From Paragonimus westermani (Eukaryota > Platyhelminthes > Trematoda > Plagiorchiida > Troglotrematidae): 64,000 bases of DNA. Positions 1 to 12,195 of this stretch are shown piece by piece. The stretch is taken from the NCBI GenBank assembly GCA_008508345.1, contig QNGE01003590.1, forward strand, positions 16,544 to 80,543. Direction: 5' to 3'. Position 1 is the stretch's first letter. The number at the start of each line of letters is the position of its first letter. The position numbers and the translations under genes are program-made. The notes below the pieces were generated by a model that did not search any database, was not told the DNA's origin, and was given only the letters and a program-made list of their open reading frames with translations.

Positions 1-185
1 AATCACATACACAGACACGACCGATTTGTCCTGTCTTAACTCTAAATCCCCTTTGATTTGTGAGTAAAGCTCACAAGTTATCCCGAAATAATGATTCCCC
101 AGTCGGTTTCAAGAAACATCTAAAGGACCACAGAGGCCTTAATACGAGCAACGAAACGAGAATTGCTACTGCTTCACGAACTCAC

Positions 186-305
186 CTCATTTTGCTTATA
201 CTCATGATTATTTTGCAAAAGGTTCTGTATATGATTTAACTGGGCTTGAAGTGCAGCATTTGACACATTCTTATCGTCCTTATTGGAGTGAAGTGCCCGG
301 TAGAG
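186..305 (-). CDS. Exon 8 (last visible) of PLPPR-like gene, C-terminal tail after TM6
   Basis: A strong acceptor (long pyrimidine tract ending TTTATACAG, rc) precedes CTC at 305. A strong donor (GAG|GTGAGT) follows 186. The exon is 120 bp, 40 codons, phase 0 in and phase 0 out, matching the phase-0 end of the exon at 7649. It encodes model residues 600-639. The first residues (LYRAL) complete the last transmembrane helix begun by the previous exon. The rest is polar and rich in Asn, Gln and Leu, likely a helical cytosolic tail. No stop is reached, so the gene continues beyond the left edge. Assignment to this gene rests on phase, strand and the natural continuation of TM6, not on homology of the tail itself. 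Confidence 0.6.
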
Positions 306-1981
306 CTGTATAAATAAAGGTAGTTGGGGACGGGTGGGAAAAAATCCGGTTACTAGCACGTATTTCAGAATACTCTCTAATAACACTAATTATTTGGACC
401 ACTTCAAAGGAAAATCAATTTGATACATGTAGCAAAACTGCAGGCTATTTTTCATCTGTACAGATGTATTTTTCTTTCAAATCTTCTGAAGTTACTTTAA
501 TAATAATAGTAGTGAGGTTAGCCATGCCGAAAAAATCGTCGCACACTTCAGTGGTAAACATAAATTATGAATGCACACGAACAGCAGTAAAGTATTCACA
601 AAGATGTCAAAAGTCTGTCAGGAAACCTGATTAAAAATGAACAACTATTAATAGATAAAGTGGAGGACGGAAAAATAATAGACACACGACGATGTGGAGT
701 GGCAACTGCTATATCGTGCTATCGCTTTCGCAGAAAAATTGAAGTTAACTGTTCGTTTTTTCCAATTCACGATAATAACCGGGCTCCAGCCTTGTGGTAC
801 ACTATCCTAACCACAGATTACGAATACAGACATTCATAAATCCCCGTGTTTAAAATCAGCAACCTCTTATTGTCTTAGAATTAATATTATAGATCCAGGC
901 CTGTTCCTATGCGTCTTAGCAATAAAATTATTATTTATACAAATCTTTTATTCAGCCTATTTCAGGTAGAAGCATTACACTCGAGCTTCGCTGTTGCCAG
1001 AGCCATTCGGTAGTTTGTATCTTCGTCACGGTCGCCAAGTTGTTATGAAGCCAGTGATCTCACAGCGGGCACAACCAATGCCCGTGTGGATGCGAAAGCT
1101 AAGTTTACTTGTCAGTAACGCCCAAGTTTTATCAACTATCATCTCACACTACTTGCCAGTAGTCAGTTTGTTCTAAAACAGCCTGACTTCCTACAACCTT
1201 TGTGCACTGACTTTTTCAACTATTTATCCACACACTTAACTAAGTTCAGTTACAAGTCTGTTCATGCATATACGCATATCCGCAAATTTTCTAATCTTCC
1301 TCATTTAGTGCAAGAGGTAATTGCACAGAGGCAACACTAGATTGCGTTTTTTTCGTTGAAAAGGTACTAACGCCACAACTGGGCTACTGTCTGCTGAGAT
1401 GTGCAGAGAAAATTGTTGGCTTAGATTGATCTGAGTTGTGACATTTAGGCGATAAAAAAAATGGTTAGGACCGAAATCACCGGCAAAACTGTAAAGTATG
1501 ATCTGCGGAAAATATTACAACTTTTGAAGTGCGTTTGACTGATGTAACTAATAGATGGTCGGCGTTTTCAATTTGTACAAAGAAATTCACAGCATATCAG
1601 GATAGCACATGTGGAAGTATAAAAGAAACGCTTAGCCTGTCGATGCCGTTGAAGTAGTCCAGTTGAATATCGAAAACTTTATTAATTTTGTTAGTGAAAT
1701 TTCGTTAAACTGTGTTTTACAGAATATTTCTTGGTCCAGCTGTTGATTCTTCTTCTTGATGTATGCTCATGATATATTTCTAGTTTTCAGCCTCCATTTG
1801 CGGGAATGGAAGTCTACGAAATTAGTATGAACAGATTTTCAAATGATTACAAGAAAAACAAATTACGGGGACTGCAAGCATTTACGGAATTCAGTTGGGA
1901 AATGCAGAACAATGGGTTCCTTTGAACAAATTGCCCAACTAACCAACAGTGTTTCCCGACGAACACTTCTCACACAGGTAA

Positions 1982-2012
1982 ACACACACACACATGTGTG
2001 TGTGTGTGTGTT
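1982..2012. repeat. (CA)n/(TG)n palindromic microsatellite
   Basis: A CA run passes directly into a TG run through an ATGT centre, so the tract is its own reverse complement and could extrude as a hairpin. Confidence 0.9.
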
Positions 2013-2869
2013 ATAGTAGAGTGTAGACGCAGAGAGAGATAAATAAGGTTATGTCATGACAAATATCATTATCGTCGTACTGCCGTGTCAGTCTACCAAG
2101 ATAGCTGGAACATTAATACATTCTTGTTATCATACGAAATTAGGCAAATACGTTTAATTGATAAAACACTGGCTCTCTGCCAGGTACATCCTTCTTTCAT
2201 GTGGGAAAGTTCACTAAATAAGTTGTAAACAGGTAAATTTCTGATTGTCTAAAATATATATATTCGGAGACTCGGTGCAAAACCTGGGATGAGAATACTG
2301 TTCAACCTCGCCTACCTAAATAGTACACAAGAATGTCACAGTGACGTAGGTCTAATCGGCACGAAGTGTCCTCTATTCATCAGAGTGACAGCAGTTGATA
2401 CACTAGCCGCTGCTTATGGCTGGCTACCAAACTAAGTTTTTGAAAATGTACTCAATTCACCGCTTATCAGAACGCCAACACAATAGATCAAACAAGTGAT
2501 CAAACCAGAGGTCGCGTTAAAATATCACATCACAATTGGACGAACCGCTTTAGCGTTACATTTTCCGTTATATGCCTAGTTCTTTATTCTCCTGTGTACC
2601 AAATAGCTTATAGTTTGTGCTAACGATATCAGTCCATGACAGACTGTGATTTTTCCAATGCCGATGTACACGTATAAATGCAGGCCCTTGTCTCGTGAAT
2701 AACAGCTGATTGCTGTAACCGGTCAGATCTCTTTTCCTTAACTGCGTACGAGGTTTCAAGCTGACTATAAATTCTAGAGCTTGTCACAGTCCCCAACTTC
2801 GAGCAATGCAGTTTTAATAGTTTTTTGTTTCTGTGACCTCTTACGAGGAGATTCGACGAAGCGACTGCC

Positions 2870-5104
2870 TATTATTCTGACGGGTGGTCCCTGATTGACC
2901 CCAATTCCTCTATGTGAACATGAAAATGGCCTGAAGTTAAAAAGAGAAAAATGTGCATTTCTAGCCGATGATGTTAAGCATCTCGGTTTTCGGTTGGACA
3001 AGTATGGATTACATCCAATACGGAAGAAAATCAGACCGACTTTGGAGGCCCCAGTTCCCCGAAACGTGGGTGAGTTACAATCCTTCATTGGTATGCTTAC
3101 TCATTACAGTCGTTTCATTCCAAAAATATCAACTGTCCTGGCACCCTTAAACAATTTATTGAGAAAAGAAGTTCGATGGCACTGAGCATCTGAGGAACAA
3201 TTGGCATTTGACACTATAAAGAAGGAGATAAGCCAACCTAACTTATTGGTTCATTACGACCCAGATAAGCCCCTAACTATTCGTTTTGACGCCTCTCCAT
3301 GGGGCGTCGGAACTGTACTAAGTCACAGGATGGAGAATTCAACTGAGAAGCCGATCGCGTTTGCTTCTCCCAGTTTAGTCCCAGCTGAAAAGAACTACGC
3401 ACAGTTAGACAAAGAGGCTCTAGCTGTCATCTTTGCAGTGAAAACGTTTCACCAATATATTTGGGGAAGGGCGTTCGATATATGCTCGGATCATAGGCCC
3501 CCGGTGTTCCTCCTAGGAGAGATGAAAGGAATCAATCAGGTAGTGTCGCTGCGAATACAACGCTGGTCACTTCTTCTGTCGGCTTATAATTACAAGATTT
3601 CCCATATTCCGGGTAAATCAAATCAGGTAGCAGACGCTCTCAGTCGAATGCCCTTGAGCGAGACCCCGGAAAATCCGTGGAAGCCTACTGAACTAATTCA
3701 TTTGATGCGGTACCTGAACAAGTATCCTGTGTCCAGTAAAAAGATCAGTCGAGGAATAGAACAGGATTTCCTTTTGTTCAAAGTTAAACGATTTGTTTCT
3801 CAGGGCTGGCCAACGAGTACCGATGACCAGCTAGCACCCTATTTCAATCGCCGTATGGAACTTAGCCTGGAAGAGGGTTGCTTATTTTGGGGTTCAAGGA
3901 TTATCATTCCGCCCCAGTTTCTACGAAATATCCACAACGAATTACATGACGGTCACCCAAGTGTCAGTCGTATGAAACCCTTGGCTAGAAATTACGTATG
4001 GTGGCCGAACCTCGACAGGGATGTAGAAGAATTGATTCGTAGCTGTGAAACATGCCAAGCTACTCAAAGGAATGCCCCTCCTGTTCCACCGAGTCCATGG
4101 AGATGGCCGGATAAACCTTGGGAGCGTGTTCACATGGACCATTTTGGCCCAACGGAGCAGAAGAAGTGTTTATTACTTACCGATGCTTATTCGAAGTGGA
4201 TTGAAGTTTATCCAGTAACAAATGCTACATCAGAAATCACCGTTTCATGTTTACGAAATTGCTTCAGCAGATTCGGTATTCCTCAGACTACCGTATCTGA
4301 CAATGGCACCAACTTTACCAGCAAGGAATTTCAAGAATTTATGGCAAACAATGGGATTCGGCACGTGAGGACGGCACCTTATCATTCAGCGTCCAACGGG
4401 CTAGCGGAACATGCAGTGCGAACCGTCAAAAATGGACTAAAGAAACAGTTTCCGGCGCCGATGAAAACAAAGCTGGAAAAATTCCTTTTTGCATATCAGA
4501 CGACCTCAACTGAAACTACCGGGAGAAGTCCAGCCGAACTGATGTTTAACCGTAAGTTGCGTACTCGTTTGAACTTACTTTTCCCAAATGCCCGTCCCAA
4601 AATTGAAGAGAGACAGGAAAAAGCGAAAATATTGTACGACTGGAGATCACACGATCGCGATCTAAATGTGAATGATCCAGTCTATGGAAAACTACCTCAC
4701 GAAGAAGAATGGAAACCCGGACAAATCAGAGCAAAAAACAGCCAAACCACTGAGGTCGCCCTACCAGACGCCGGATCATCACAAGACACAAAGACGACGT
4801 GCGTCCTCGCTCCCTATCCAACACGCCAGAACAATCAACCGCGAACTTTGAAACGAACCACGACTCTCCTAGGGAAGAGAACCCGTTACCAGAGCAACAA
4901 CACGACGAAAGCTGTCTCCGCTCATGCAGAACGCGCAAACTGGTGGAACGTTTCCAAGCCGGTGAAAACAAGCCAATGTGGCATCCGCGCCTACCGTTGC
5001 CGCACGTCACCTGTCTACCTGTGCATGAGTGTGTGTCCCTCTCTCTCTCTCTCACCCCGGCCCGGAACGAACCAATCCTGTTACCCACACAATCGATTGG
5101 GTGA
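2870..5104 (+). pseudogene. pol: Gypsy-type LTR retrotransposon pol (RT end, RNase H, integrase), CsRn1-like
   Basis: The element starts inside the reverse transcriptase. The stretch 2895-3182 carries the RT tail (GLKLKREKCAFL, HLGF, then FIGMLTHYSRFIP). An in-frame TGA at 3183-3185, where this family usually has Trp, separates it from a frame at 3201-5243. RNase H shows FDAS, the LDKEALAV block and VADALSR. A zinc-binding H..H..C..C region lies near 3940-4060. The integrase core has Asp (4137), Asp (4299) and Glu (4407), with 35 residues between the last two (DD35E). Near 4740 the reading frame shifts: the C-terminal tail (ITRHKDDVRPRS) continues in the frame that stops at 5104. Gag, protease and the RT palm motifs are missing, so the copy is truncated and cannot be autonomous. 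It lies antisense within intron 7 of the PLPPR-like gene. The CsRn1 grouping is inference from the pol style and presumed trematode host. Confidence 0.93.
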
Positions 5105-5500
5105 CTGCTTGTCTTATCTGTCTCATCATTATTATGATGTCATTCACTCGTGTTCGGTAAAGCTACGCGCTATTGCCGTCACGTGTTCTCATTCTACTGT
5201 GGGCCGACTACGTGTCAGGGCTCTCAGCCTAACGTGGTTCTAAGTTGTAACACTCTCACAATGGCATGTGCGTGATCGGCCGTACTTTCCCAACTGAGGA
5301 ACTATTCCCGTTCTAATGACTTCACACTCATAAAACAGGAACGCAGGAGAAGTCAAACTAGCCAAGTCACATCTCGTTTAATTTGTAAGCTTCCATGTAT
5401 TTTTATTAAACATTACGTGTGGGGTATCAGTCGGTCTCACTGATCAACGGACACAACGCAACTCTCAAACACTCTCAAACAAATGTTCTGACTGAACCGA
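4976..5500 (+). mobile_element. Probable 3' LTR / 3' flank of the Gypsy element
   Basis: Sequence after the pol tail is non-coding. It contains a CT-rich microsatellite (about 5038-5056), an ATTAAA polyadenylation-like signal at 5405-5410, and a short tandem of CTCTCAAACA units near 5462-5481. This is what a 3' LTR would look like, but no 5' copy is present to fix its borders, so start and end are approximate. Confidence 0.4.
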
Positions 5501-5729
5501 CTGCTGCTTACCGCCGAAATCCACATGCATCATTCCCTTAGCATGCACCTGAGATAATCCACACGGTGGATGTTCTCAGAGCATTCAGCCCTGTTCCATA
5601 TACAATAGGCCACACATTACCCTTTGTTGAGGACTTGTCAAACAAACTTTTTAATCCTTTCTGGTTAGTTGTACGCGATTTGAATTCGTTCTTCAGCTGT
5701 CCTGGAATCTCAGCGTTAGTGGAATCTAA

Positions 5730-5902
5730 TAATATATACTCGTGTTCAAGTTGACCATCACTCACATTTGATCGCAGCATTCGCATTCAGATAGACTTTG
5801 CAGCCAGCCTCTTTGGAACAGAAGCACTACACTTGAGTTTCGNCAACTTGAAAATAAACCAAAACCCCGACTACTCATCAGTAATATATACTCGTGTTCA
5901 AG
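5730..5902. repeat. Short insertion flanked by 21-bp direct repeats
   Basis: The same 21 bp (beginning TAATATATACTCG) occurs at 5730-5750 and 5882-5902. Between them lies about 130 bp, part of which (5745-5814) is a dispersed repeat also found inverted at 11345-11414. The direct repeats could be a target-site duplication. The dispersed repeat overlaps the last bases of the left copy, so the boundary is uncertain. The only ambiguous base noticed in this region is N at 5843. Confidence 0.5.
5745..5814 (-). repeat. Dispersed repeat, copy 1
   Basis: The reverse complement of this 70-bp stretch matches 11345-11414 with only two mismatches by eye. The family is unknown. No coding frame is shared convincingly. 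Confidence 0.75.
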
Positions 5903-7648
5903 ACGTACAACATGGTGGACGAGAAGACAGCGCACTATCTACGTCTTTTGACTGTTTCTTAGAACAAAGTGGATCACCAGAGATAAATGAACGATGACAG
6001 CAAAATTTTTCCGTGTTCATATTATATAAACCTTCGGTTCAGCTATGAAAACTTTTCACAGCTTAAGATGATACACCATAATCACTTCGATCTGCTCGGA
6101 CTTAACAATATACTTCAGATTATCATGTTGGCAAATATCAGAGAGGTTCATTGTGTACTTCCCCGTCTGACATAGTCTTAGTTTCAAAAACCGGAAGGAC
6201 AGAAGATCAAGGAAACAGCGTAGGTAAGTAAACGAGAATGGGATATTTATATGGCTCTAGTCCAGTAGCATTTCAGCGTCGACTGACTGGAATGTCAGTG
6301 TACTGAAGTGATCTGAAAAAACAAACTGGCTGAAACATAAGGACAGTCAGATGAGAATAACGCATCTTCCCAAATATATATTTGTTTACATCACCAAGTT
6401 CATTACTGACAAAATCAGAAGCAATTATACGTGTTCAGGCCACATATTAAAATGCCCTGGGAGAAACAGTGATGTGCGTAGTGTGCAATGTGTTACACAC
6501 CTGGACGAATTGAAGCCGATTTTCACTCTAGGCCATTTGGGCTAACCGGACATATAGCACTTACTTCAAAGTGGTTATAAAACTGATAAATTTTTACATT
6601 AATGTATTACTTCAAGTACTCCGCTAATTCACTGTCAAGTGGAACGTTACGCAACTTATTTCGATCCATCCTATACCCGATGTCTGTGCGAAAAATGAAC
6701 TGCTCCCTGACCGAGTGTAAGATGGAGCCTCAAAATATCTGTTTTATCGAAATGTCACTGATTCCGAATGTGGGGAAACCACTTTGTCAATCTAACAAAC
6801 GGGATAATTGGTCCAAACGAGAGAGAGAAGTACTGTTTTCTGCCTCTATTGCGAAGTTAACTGACTTATCAGATTACAAAAGCTTACTAAAAGAGTTTAC
6901 CAAGTTTTATTACTTTAATGAAATTTGGTACCACCTTACCTTAATTCCTAATTTTTCAGGAAGCCACACCATACTTAAACATGGGACAAAAGAGCTTGTT
7001 AATATGTTTCGTTAACACCAATTATACCGGGTAATTAAAACAGTATTTATTCTAGTGTACTAGCATAGTCTGCGGGTTTGATGGTTTTGACTCGCTACGG
7101 TAAATTTGGAGTCAAGCTGTCTGATGATAGTCACGTTAGGACCATAGAGGGCTTGGCTGAGGTAGACGCCTAGGGATGAATAATAATGGCCAATGATCAT
7201 TCGCTACTAACTGTGCCAACAGGGTCATTCACAGTTTATCGACCCTGATGATATATGTAACAATGAACAAATTTAACCGTCACGGGTGACGTACCTCTTA
7301 CAGATAAACTAACTTCATAGTCTCATCCCCTCCGTAAAAATAAGTAAACATCTGAGCGCACTTGATAAATGAAAATTCTCAGTTTCCCGCTAATTACGTA
7401 AACACTGTTCTCCTTATAAGTAAAAATTACACATCTCGTTTTATCAGTGGAAATTTAAATAAAGGTTAGTTGGAAACTGAAAGTAGTCATTCTGAACATG
7501 TGGATATTTGAGGGATTTCATCGTCATAGTCCAGCTAAGTCTGCATTTAATTTGTCACAATCGCCCACCCAATTATCACAATTAGTTTTGCAGTTTCGTT
7601 CAAAGTTTAAAGTAACTGTAAACGTATCTAAACTAATGTCGTACTCAC

Positions 7649-7858
7649 CACATAAGCAGCTATAATTACTCCCAGTCCCCATCCGACCAGGATGTCTTCC
7701 AACCAGTTCTCCCGGTGAACAACACGACCCAAGCCGAGGAAAAGGTTTGCTAAACAACCGCCCAGAAGTAGGGACAGTGGTATACAGAAGCACGTTCTTC
7801 GCAGGTATCGTAAGGTGTACGTGATATAGACCTGATTAATTATTAGGAAGGTCATAAT
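7649..7858 (-). CDS. Exon 7 of PLPPR-like gene: TM4 end, TM5, degenerate C3 motif, TM6
   Basis: The acceptor (pyrimidine-rich tract ending GACAG) precedes ATT at 7858. The donor is GTG|GTGAGT after 7649. The exon has 70 codons, phase 0/0, and encodes model residues 530-599. It contains hydrophobic helices around residues 553-572 (TM5) and 585-599 (TM6, GWGLGVIIAAYV). Between them is the PAP2 C3 block. The family consensus is Ser-Arg, five residues, His, three residues, Asp. Here it reads Gly-Arg574, five residues, Asn580, three residues, Asp584. The nucleophilic His of active lipid phosphate phosphatases is therefore replaced by Asn. The overall pattern (R..N.WLEDILVG) is clear PAP2 family. 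The His loss resembles the inactive PLPPR branch; which member is unknown. Confidence 0.9.
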
Positions 7859-10800
7859 CTGTCATTCAGGAAACCAGTGAAAACAGAAATAAAAACGACA
7901 TCCAAAACATGTATGTTTGAATTTTACGGTAGAGGTTGGACTAAAGACTACTAAAAAAGGTCGATTGACATTTCGGCTCGTGTGAACGAGTGCACCTGGT
8001 GTAGCATACTCAGGATTCCCAGTTGCTATTAGAGTACTTCTATGAAGTGGAGAAAGTGGGTATGCATAAGCATGGGGCCTCATCTAACTCGAAAAGCGCT
8101 CTAGTTGACATTCTGCACGATTTATTCAAACAATCACCAGTGTATCTAACAACAGTTTCCTTTTCCTTAATGCCTGCATCAACTTGAACAGCCTCTTTCA
8201 TGTCAGACACTCAGCCAACTAAAGATGAAATAACAGCCAAAATGGATTATGGTCCCCACATTTTTCAGCGTTTACATGACCGTTATCAGCCGTTTTCATA
8301 GTCCTTATCATGACTGTGTTCTAAGCAACAGATTTCGGGAATGCTGTTATTATTCGAATAACTGAAAACTTAATGTAGAAGCTTCGGCCCACTAACGGTA
8401 CACAGCTTTGTAAAAATGTGTTACGAAAAGTTTGAATTTGAACCAATTGAAAGGATCTCAACCTGTTCTTCCCAGTTTTTCGCTCTTTCTTGTGTCTACT
8501 CCGGCCTATTAAGGCGTCAAGGGGATATGTGTAAGACGATGCATGCATTATTTATTCATTTATTCTAATCGGTAGACAAAAATTAGTTTTGTGAGTTTAA
8601 TGCACAGCTACAAAATAGTGGATGGAAGATCGTCGTAGCCCCTCCCCACCTAAAGACATTTACTCTCATCAGAGCGATAATAATCAAACACGAAATAGCG
8701 GCTCGAGGTCGAAGGAATATGTTGGAATACTCAATCTTACAGAATCGATGTTGTTTAACCCACCCCCTTACACGCCAATATGAACTTCATTCATTCACTG
8801 ATTTGTCCACGTGCACCACATGCACCCGAATGTCGAATACACGAAATTTCCACGTCAGATGCAGATAACTGAGTGGTTCAACAAACCGAGTCCTCAGGGT
8901 TTTAATTCCCGTTAACAAAAAAGGGTGAAATTTCAGGGTCTTGCCATGTAGCTTGCAGTGCTTCTCTCAGCAGCTCTGGTAAAGATCTCTATCGATCGAA
9001 ACCACTGTGGATAACTGTGATCAGTTTACCCCTGCCACACTTAATGTGGACCATGTTTTTATTACCCGATATTTTTTCATATCGATTACCAAAAGCCTTT
9101 TAGTTTATCAGCAAACTGTGGTGTTCAGCTAGAAACTACTGTTCTTTGTTTCCTCTCTACACAAGCAACTCATCCACTGCTGATACCAGAGGGTTTTCTA
9201 AATTTTCTGACGTTGTTGTAGTCCTTTGGTCGGATTGTAAAGACAGTTATTATAAGCTGACTGAATGAAATTTCCACCCGATATGCATCTCATCCCCAAA
9301 ACGGAAATATGTTTGAATCTCAAGATGTTTCGTTTAATCGAATTCACTCTGGTGACAAGCTACACTGCCAACTGCAACCAATCGTACGACACGGTTCGAA
9401 AGGGACTGAGAGTACACTGAAATTGAGGGCAACTGCCAAAGCGTAGGCGAGTGGGCGTAAAGGTCGAAAACGTGCTCATGTTTTGTGAGAAACATTTCGA
9501 CGAAGAATTGAGCTCTTTTTAGTCTGTCAATAAATGCTGAGAGATACCAGGAATGTGAAATAGTGTGTATAATTTCTAAACCACCTTTAAGGAATTCTCT
9601 CTAAACAACTTTCTAGATCAAGCTTCCCTTGTGTTCATCTCAAGAGTGTTTACAGATCCAACAAACTACTTGATATCTCTCAGCCACATCGTTGGGTGTC
9701 ACCTTAACTCACAACTCCGCAGTACCACTTCAGACGTCAACAGTTTCTCAAAACACGAGGAAACTGACCCATCTACCTAAAATATTCTCAATAGCTTATC
9801 GACCTGATTAGAATGTCCGCGTAAACTTTAGAAAGCCTTGTGCTGCATTTCTGTACTTTAAACCTTCCTGCTGTACATGTTAACTTAATAGCAAGATATC
9901 TCAGATACACTCACAAATACACTAGTGTTTTTGTATAAAAAAAAATCGATCATTTTTATAATTTCTGGGCATTTTATTATGAGGCAGAATAGATCCCAGT
10001 TCTAGTTCTTCTCTATTCTGTCGACTTTTCTAGCCCAAGTTATCGTTTTTACACTTGGACGAAAGATTAATCACCACATTTACATTATTCTACCGCAACT
10101 CTGTTATCCAGTCTGTTTGACGCTTATTCCCTTACGCCGAAGCATCTATCTGAATTTGGCAAGCTATGATTGTATACAAAGTTTTCCTCTTGGTTCTACC
10201 CATCAATAACAACTAGCTGAAACTAGATAATTTGGAAACATTCGCCCACGCTTGAATGTGTACAATCACAAGATAGTTGTGCGAATTCGCCTATACCGGA
10301 CAACAGGCGGTATAGTCTTATCACTTAAGTTGCTTAGTTGATCGTGGTTCAGAATTATAGGTTCCACACACCTACGGCATCCAACAATGCACATTGATTC
10401 AGTTATTAGGGCACACCAACAAGTCAATACTCCGTCGGAATCTATATTAACGCACTACAAACTAATTATACTGTCCGAACAAGATAAAGAAATCACCGGA
10501 CAGCTGCGTGACTTTATCCCACTTCAGTGGTTAGGAAATACACAGGGCGGTGAAGTTGAACGTAGCAAGTTTTTTGTGGTTTTTCCAGAAACAACCAAAT
10601 TGAAACCCAAACTAAAGGATGTGACGAAAAACAGCTTCAACCGGCTAGCACTGTTACAAAGTTGATAAATACATAATTGTGAAAAATAATCCGCAGCTTG
10701 GCTGAACAAAACTTATTGTTAGTTGCACTTGTATGCATGCGGTTACCTATTGGAGTTGACAGGACATTCACTATGTCTTCACCTGAGATGAACAGTGATC

Positions 10801-12137
10801 CTCAGCTGCTCGTTATGCGCTACGCAGAAACCTCAAATATCTGTTGCTCATGATCCTCAACAATATTCAAAAGCCGATTTGATTGAGCACAATTAATGTG
10901 AGATCAGCAGTTCAGTGATCAATACGGTCGGCTCAGAAAGATAGTAACCGAGTTTTAAGTTCCTTTAAGGAAGCGCATTAAGGATATGCCTCAGAAAACC
11001 ACACTGGAGTCAAGTGCTTTCGTTCAGAAGATTCTTGCTGAACCGCATGAACCACAATGCAGAAGTGACGAGTAGACTGATCGCAAATGTCGCACTCATA
11101 ACAGCCAAACACTCTGTACTGAGTCACTGCGGAGTGGTCTGGATTCTGCAAACTTTTAACTTCATCGAATTGTGGTCGTCAGTATGGTCTTCTCTGTGTG
11201 ACAGGCATATTTCGGTCGCCAACATAGTAGTCGAAAGCCCAATCAGGCAACATGAGATGAGAAGATGTAGTCAAATGATAGTGGAGTCCGCTGTGACGAA
11301 TGGGAGCTGTTGAACTATTTTTTTGTTCACATTATAAAAATTCGAAAGAGGCTGGCTGGAAAGTCTATGTGAATGCGAATGCTGCGATCAAATGTGAGTG
11401 ATGGTCAACTTGAAAACTTGAAAATGTCAGCCTTAGTAAAGACTTCAGTGGTGTCGACTTGGAAGCATTCTGGTGTGAGGCAATCACAATGGCAATCATC
11501 CTTCGAAGTCCACCGCTGAGCAACATAGAGCGATTTTCCTCTTCATGCAACCTGGGTATTTTCCGGCTCAACAGCAATTGTAAGTACACAAGCAGTTAGT
11601 TGCTACAGGATCAGGTTGAGTGTAGTTTTGATGGTGAATCCGATTAACAACTTGACGGTTAGAAAAGTTGGTCTGGTGAAAGGATAAAGTTGACGAACGT
11701 CTGAATCATCTACCATGCCACCTCGATACCAGTGATGTATGAACAATGATTCATTATTTACAACAGAGATGCACTGATGCATTGTTGGAGAAACAATCAT
11801 GCGTTTCTTCGAAAAATGCTTTGGGTATCCATTTCCCTAAGGCCTACTGACGATGAAATGCAATTTACTTTGTTAACCCTTAGAGGAATTACTCATTTTT
11901 ACCCTGATTACTGGACAAGTAAACTGCTTTTTCATGTGGAGTTGTGATTTGATAAAAATGTACAGACTAACCGGTCGGAGTCAGTTAACAAAGGATACCG
12001 GAAGTAGTTATTCGTTACGTTTTGTTTTGTATTCAAAATTTATACGCGGCCTTAAGTTAAACTCAAACTATGATAGACACTTCAAGAGAAAAGTGAATCA
12101 CATGTCGAAATCGAACACAAAACAGTTGATAACTCAC
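7859..12137. other. Intron 6 of PLPPR-like gene
   Basis: 4.3 kb on the minus-strand gene. It contains the second copy of the 70-bp dispersed repeat (11345-11414). I see no other recognisable coding or mobile sequence. Confidence 0.6.
11345..11414 (+). repeat. Dispersed repeat, copy 2
   Basis: Inverted relative to the copy at 5745-5814, with two mismatches over 70 bp by eye. The two copies lie 5.6 kb apart in adjacent introns of the same gene. Confidence 0.75.
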
Positions 12138-12195
12138 ACAAATGAAAATTGTTGAATACATCGTCATTGCTGCGGCCAGTGAAGGAAATGAAGTC
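12138..12195 (-). CDS. Exon 6 of PLPPR-like gene: degenerate C2 motif and start of TM4
   Basis: The acceptor TTCATACAG precedes G at 12195, and the donor TGT|GTGAGT follows 12138. At 58 bp it supplies one base to finish the Arg codon split from exon 5, then 19 codons ending in phase 0. Residues 511-529 read TSFPSLAAAMTMYSTIFIC. This aligns with the PAP2 C2 block, whose consensus is Pro-Ser-Gly-His-Ala followed by a helix. Pro514-Ser515 are kept, but Gly-His is replaced by Leu516-Ala517. The C2 His normally donates a proton in catalysis. The exon is too short to recognise alone; the exact phase fit with both neighbours makes it convincing. Confidence 0.88.

Larger units (their letters stand above)
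306..7648. other. Intron 7 of PLPPR-like gene, with repeats
   Basis: This 7.3-kb intron carries the truncated Gypsy element (about 2870-5500, opposite strand), a (CA)n/(TG)n microsatellite and two small dispersed repeats near 5.7-5.9 kb. From 306 to 2850 and from 5905 to 7648 I see AT-rich sequence without supportable coding. A 137-codon frame at 6602-7015 has no recognisable motif and no convincing splice context. Confidence 0.5.

Noticed and set aside
4726..5088. Minus-strand 120-codon frame
   Set aside because: Shadow of the Gypsy pol tail and LTR on the plus strand.
6602..7015. 137-codon plus-strand open frame
   Set aside because: No recognisable motif, no splice context, and composition like surrounding AT-rich sequence.
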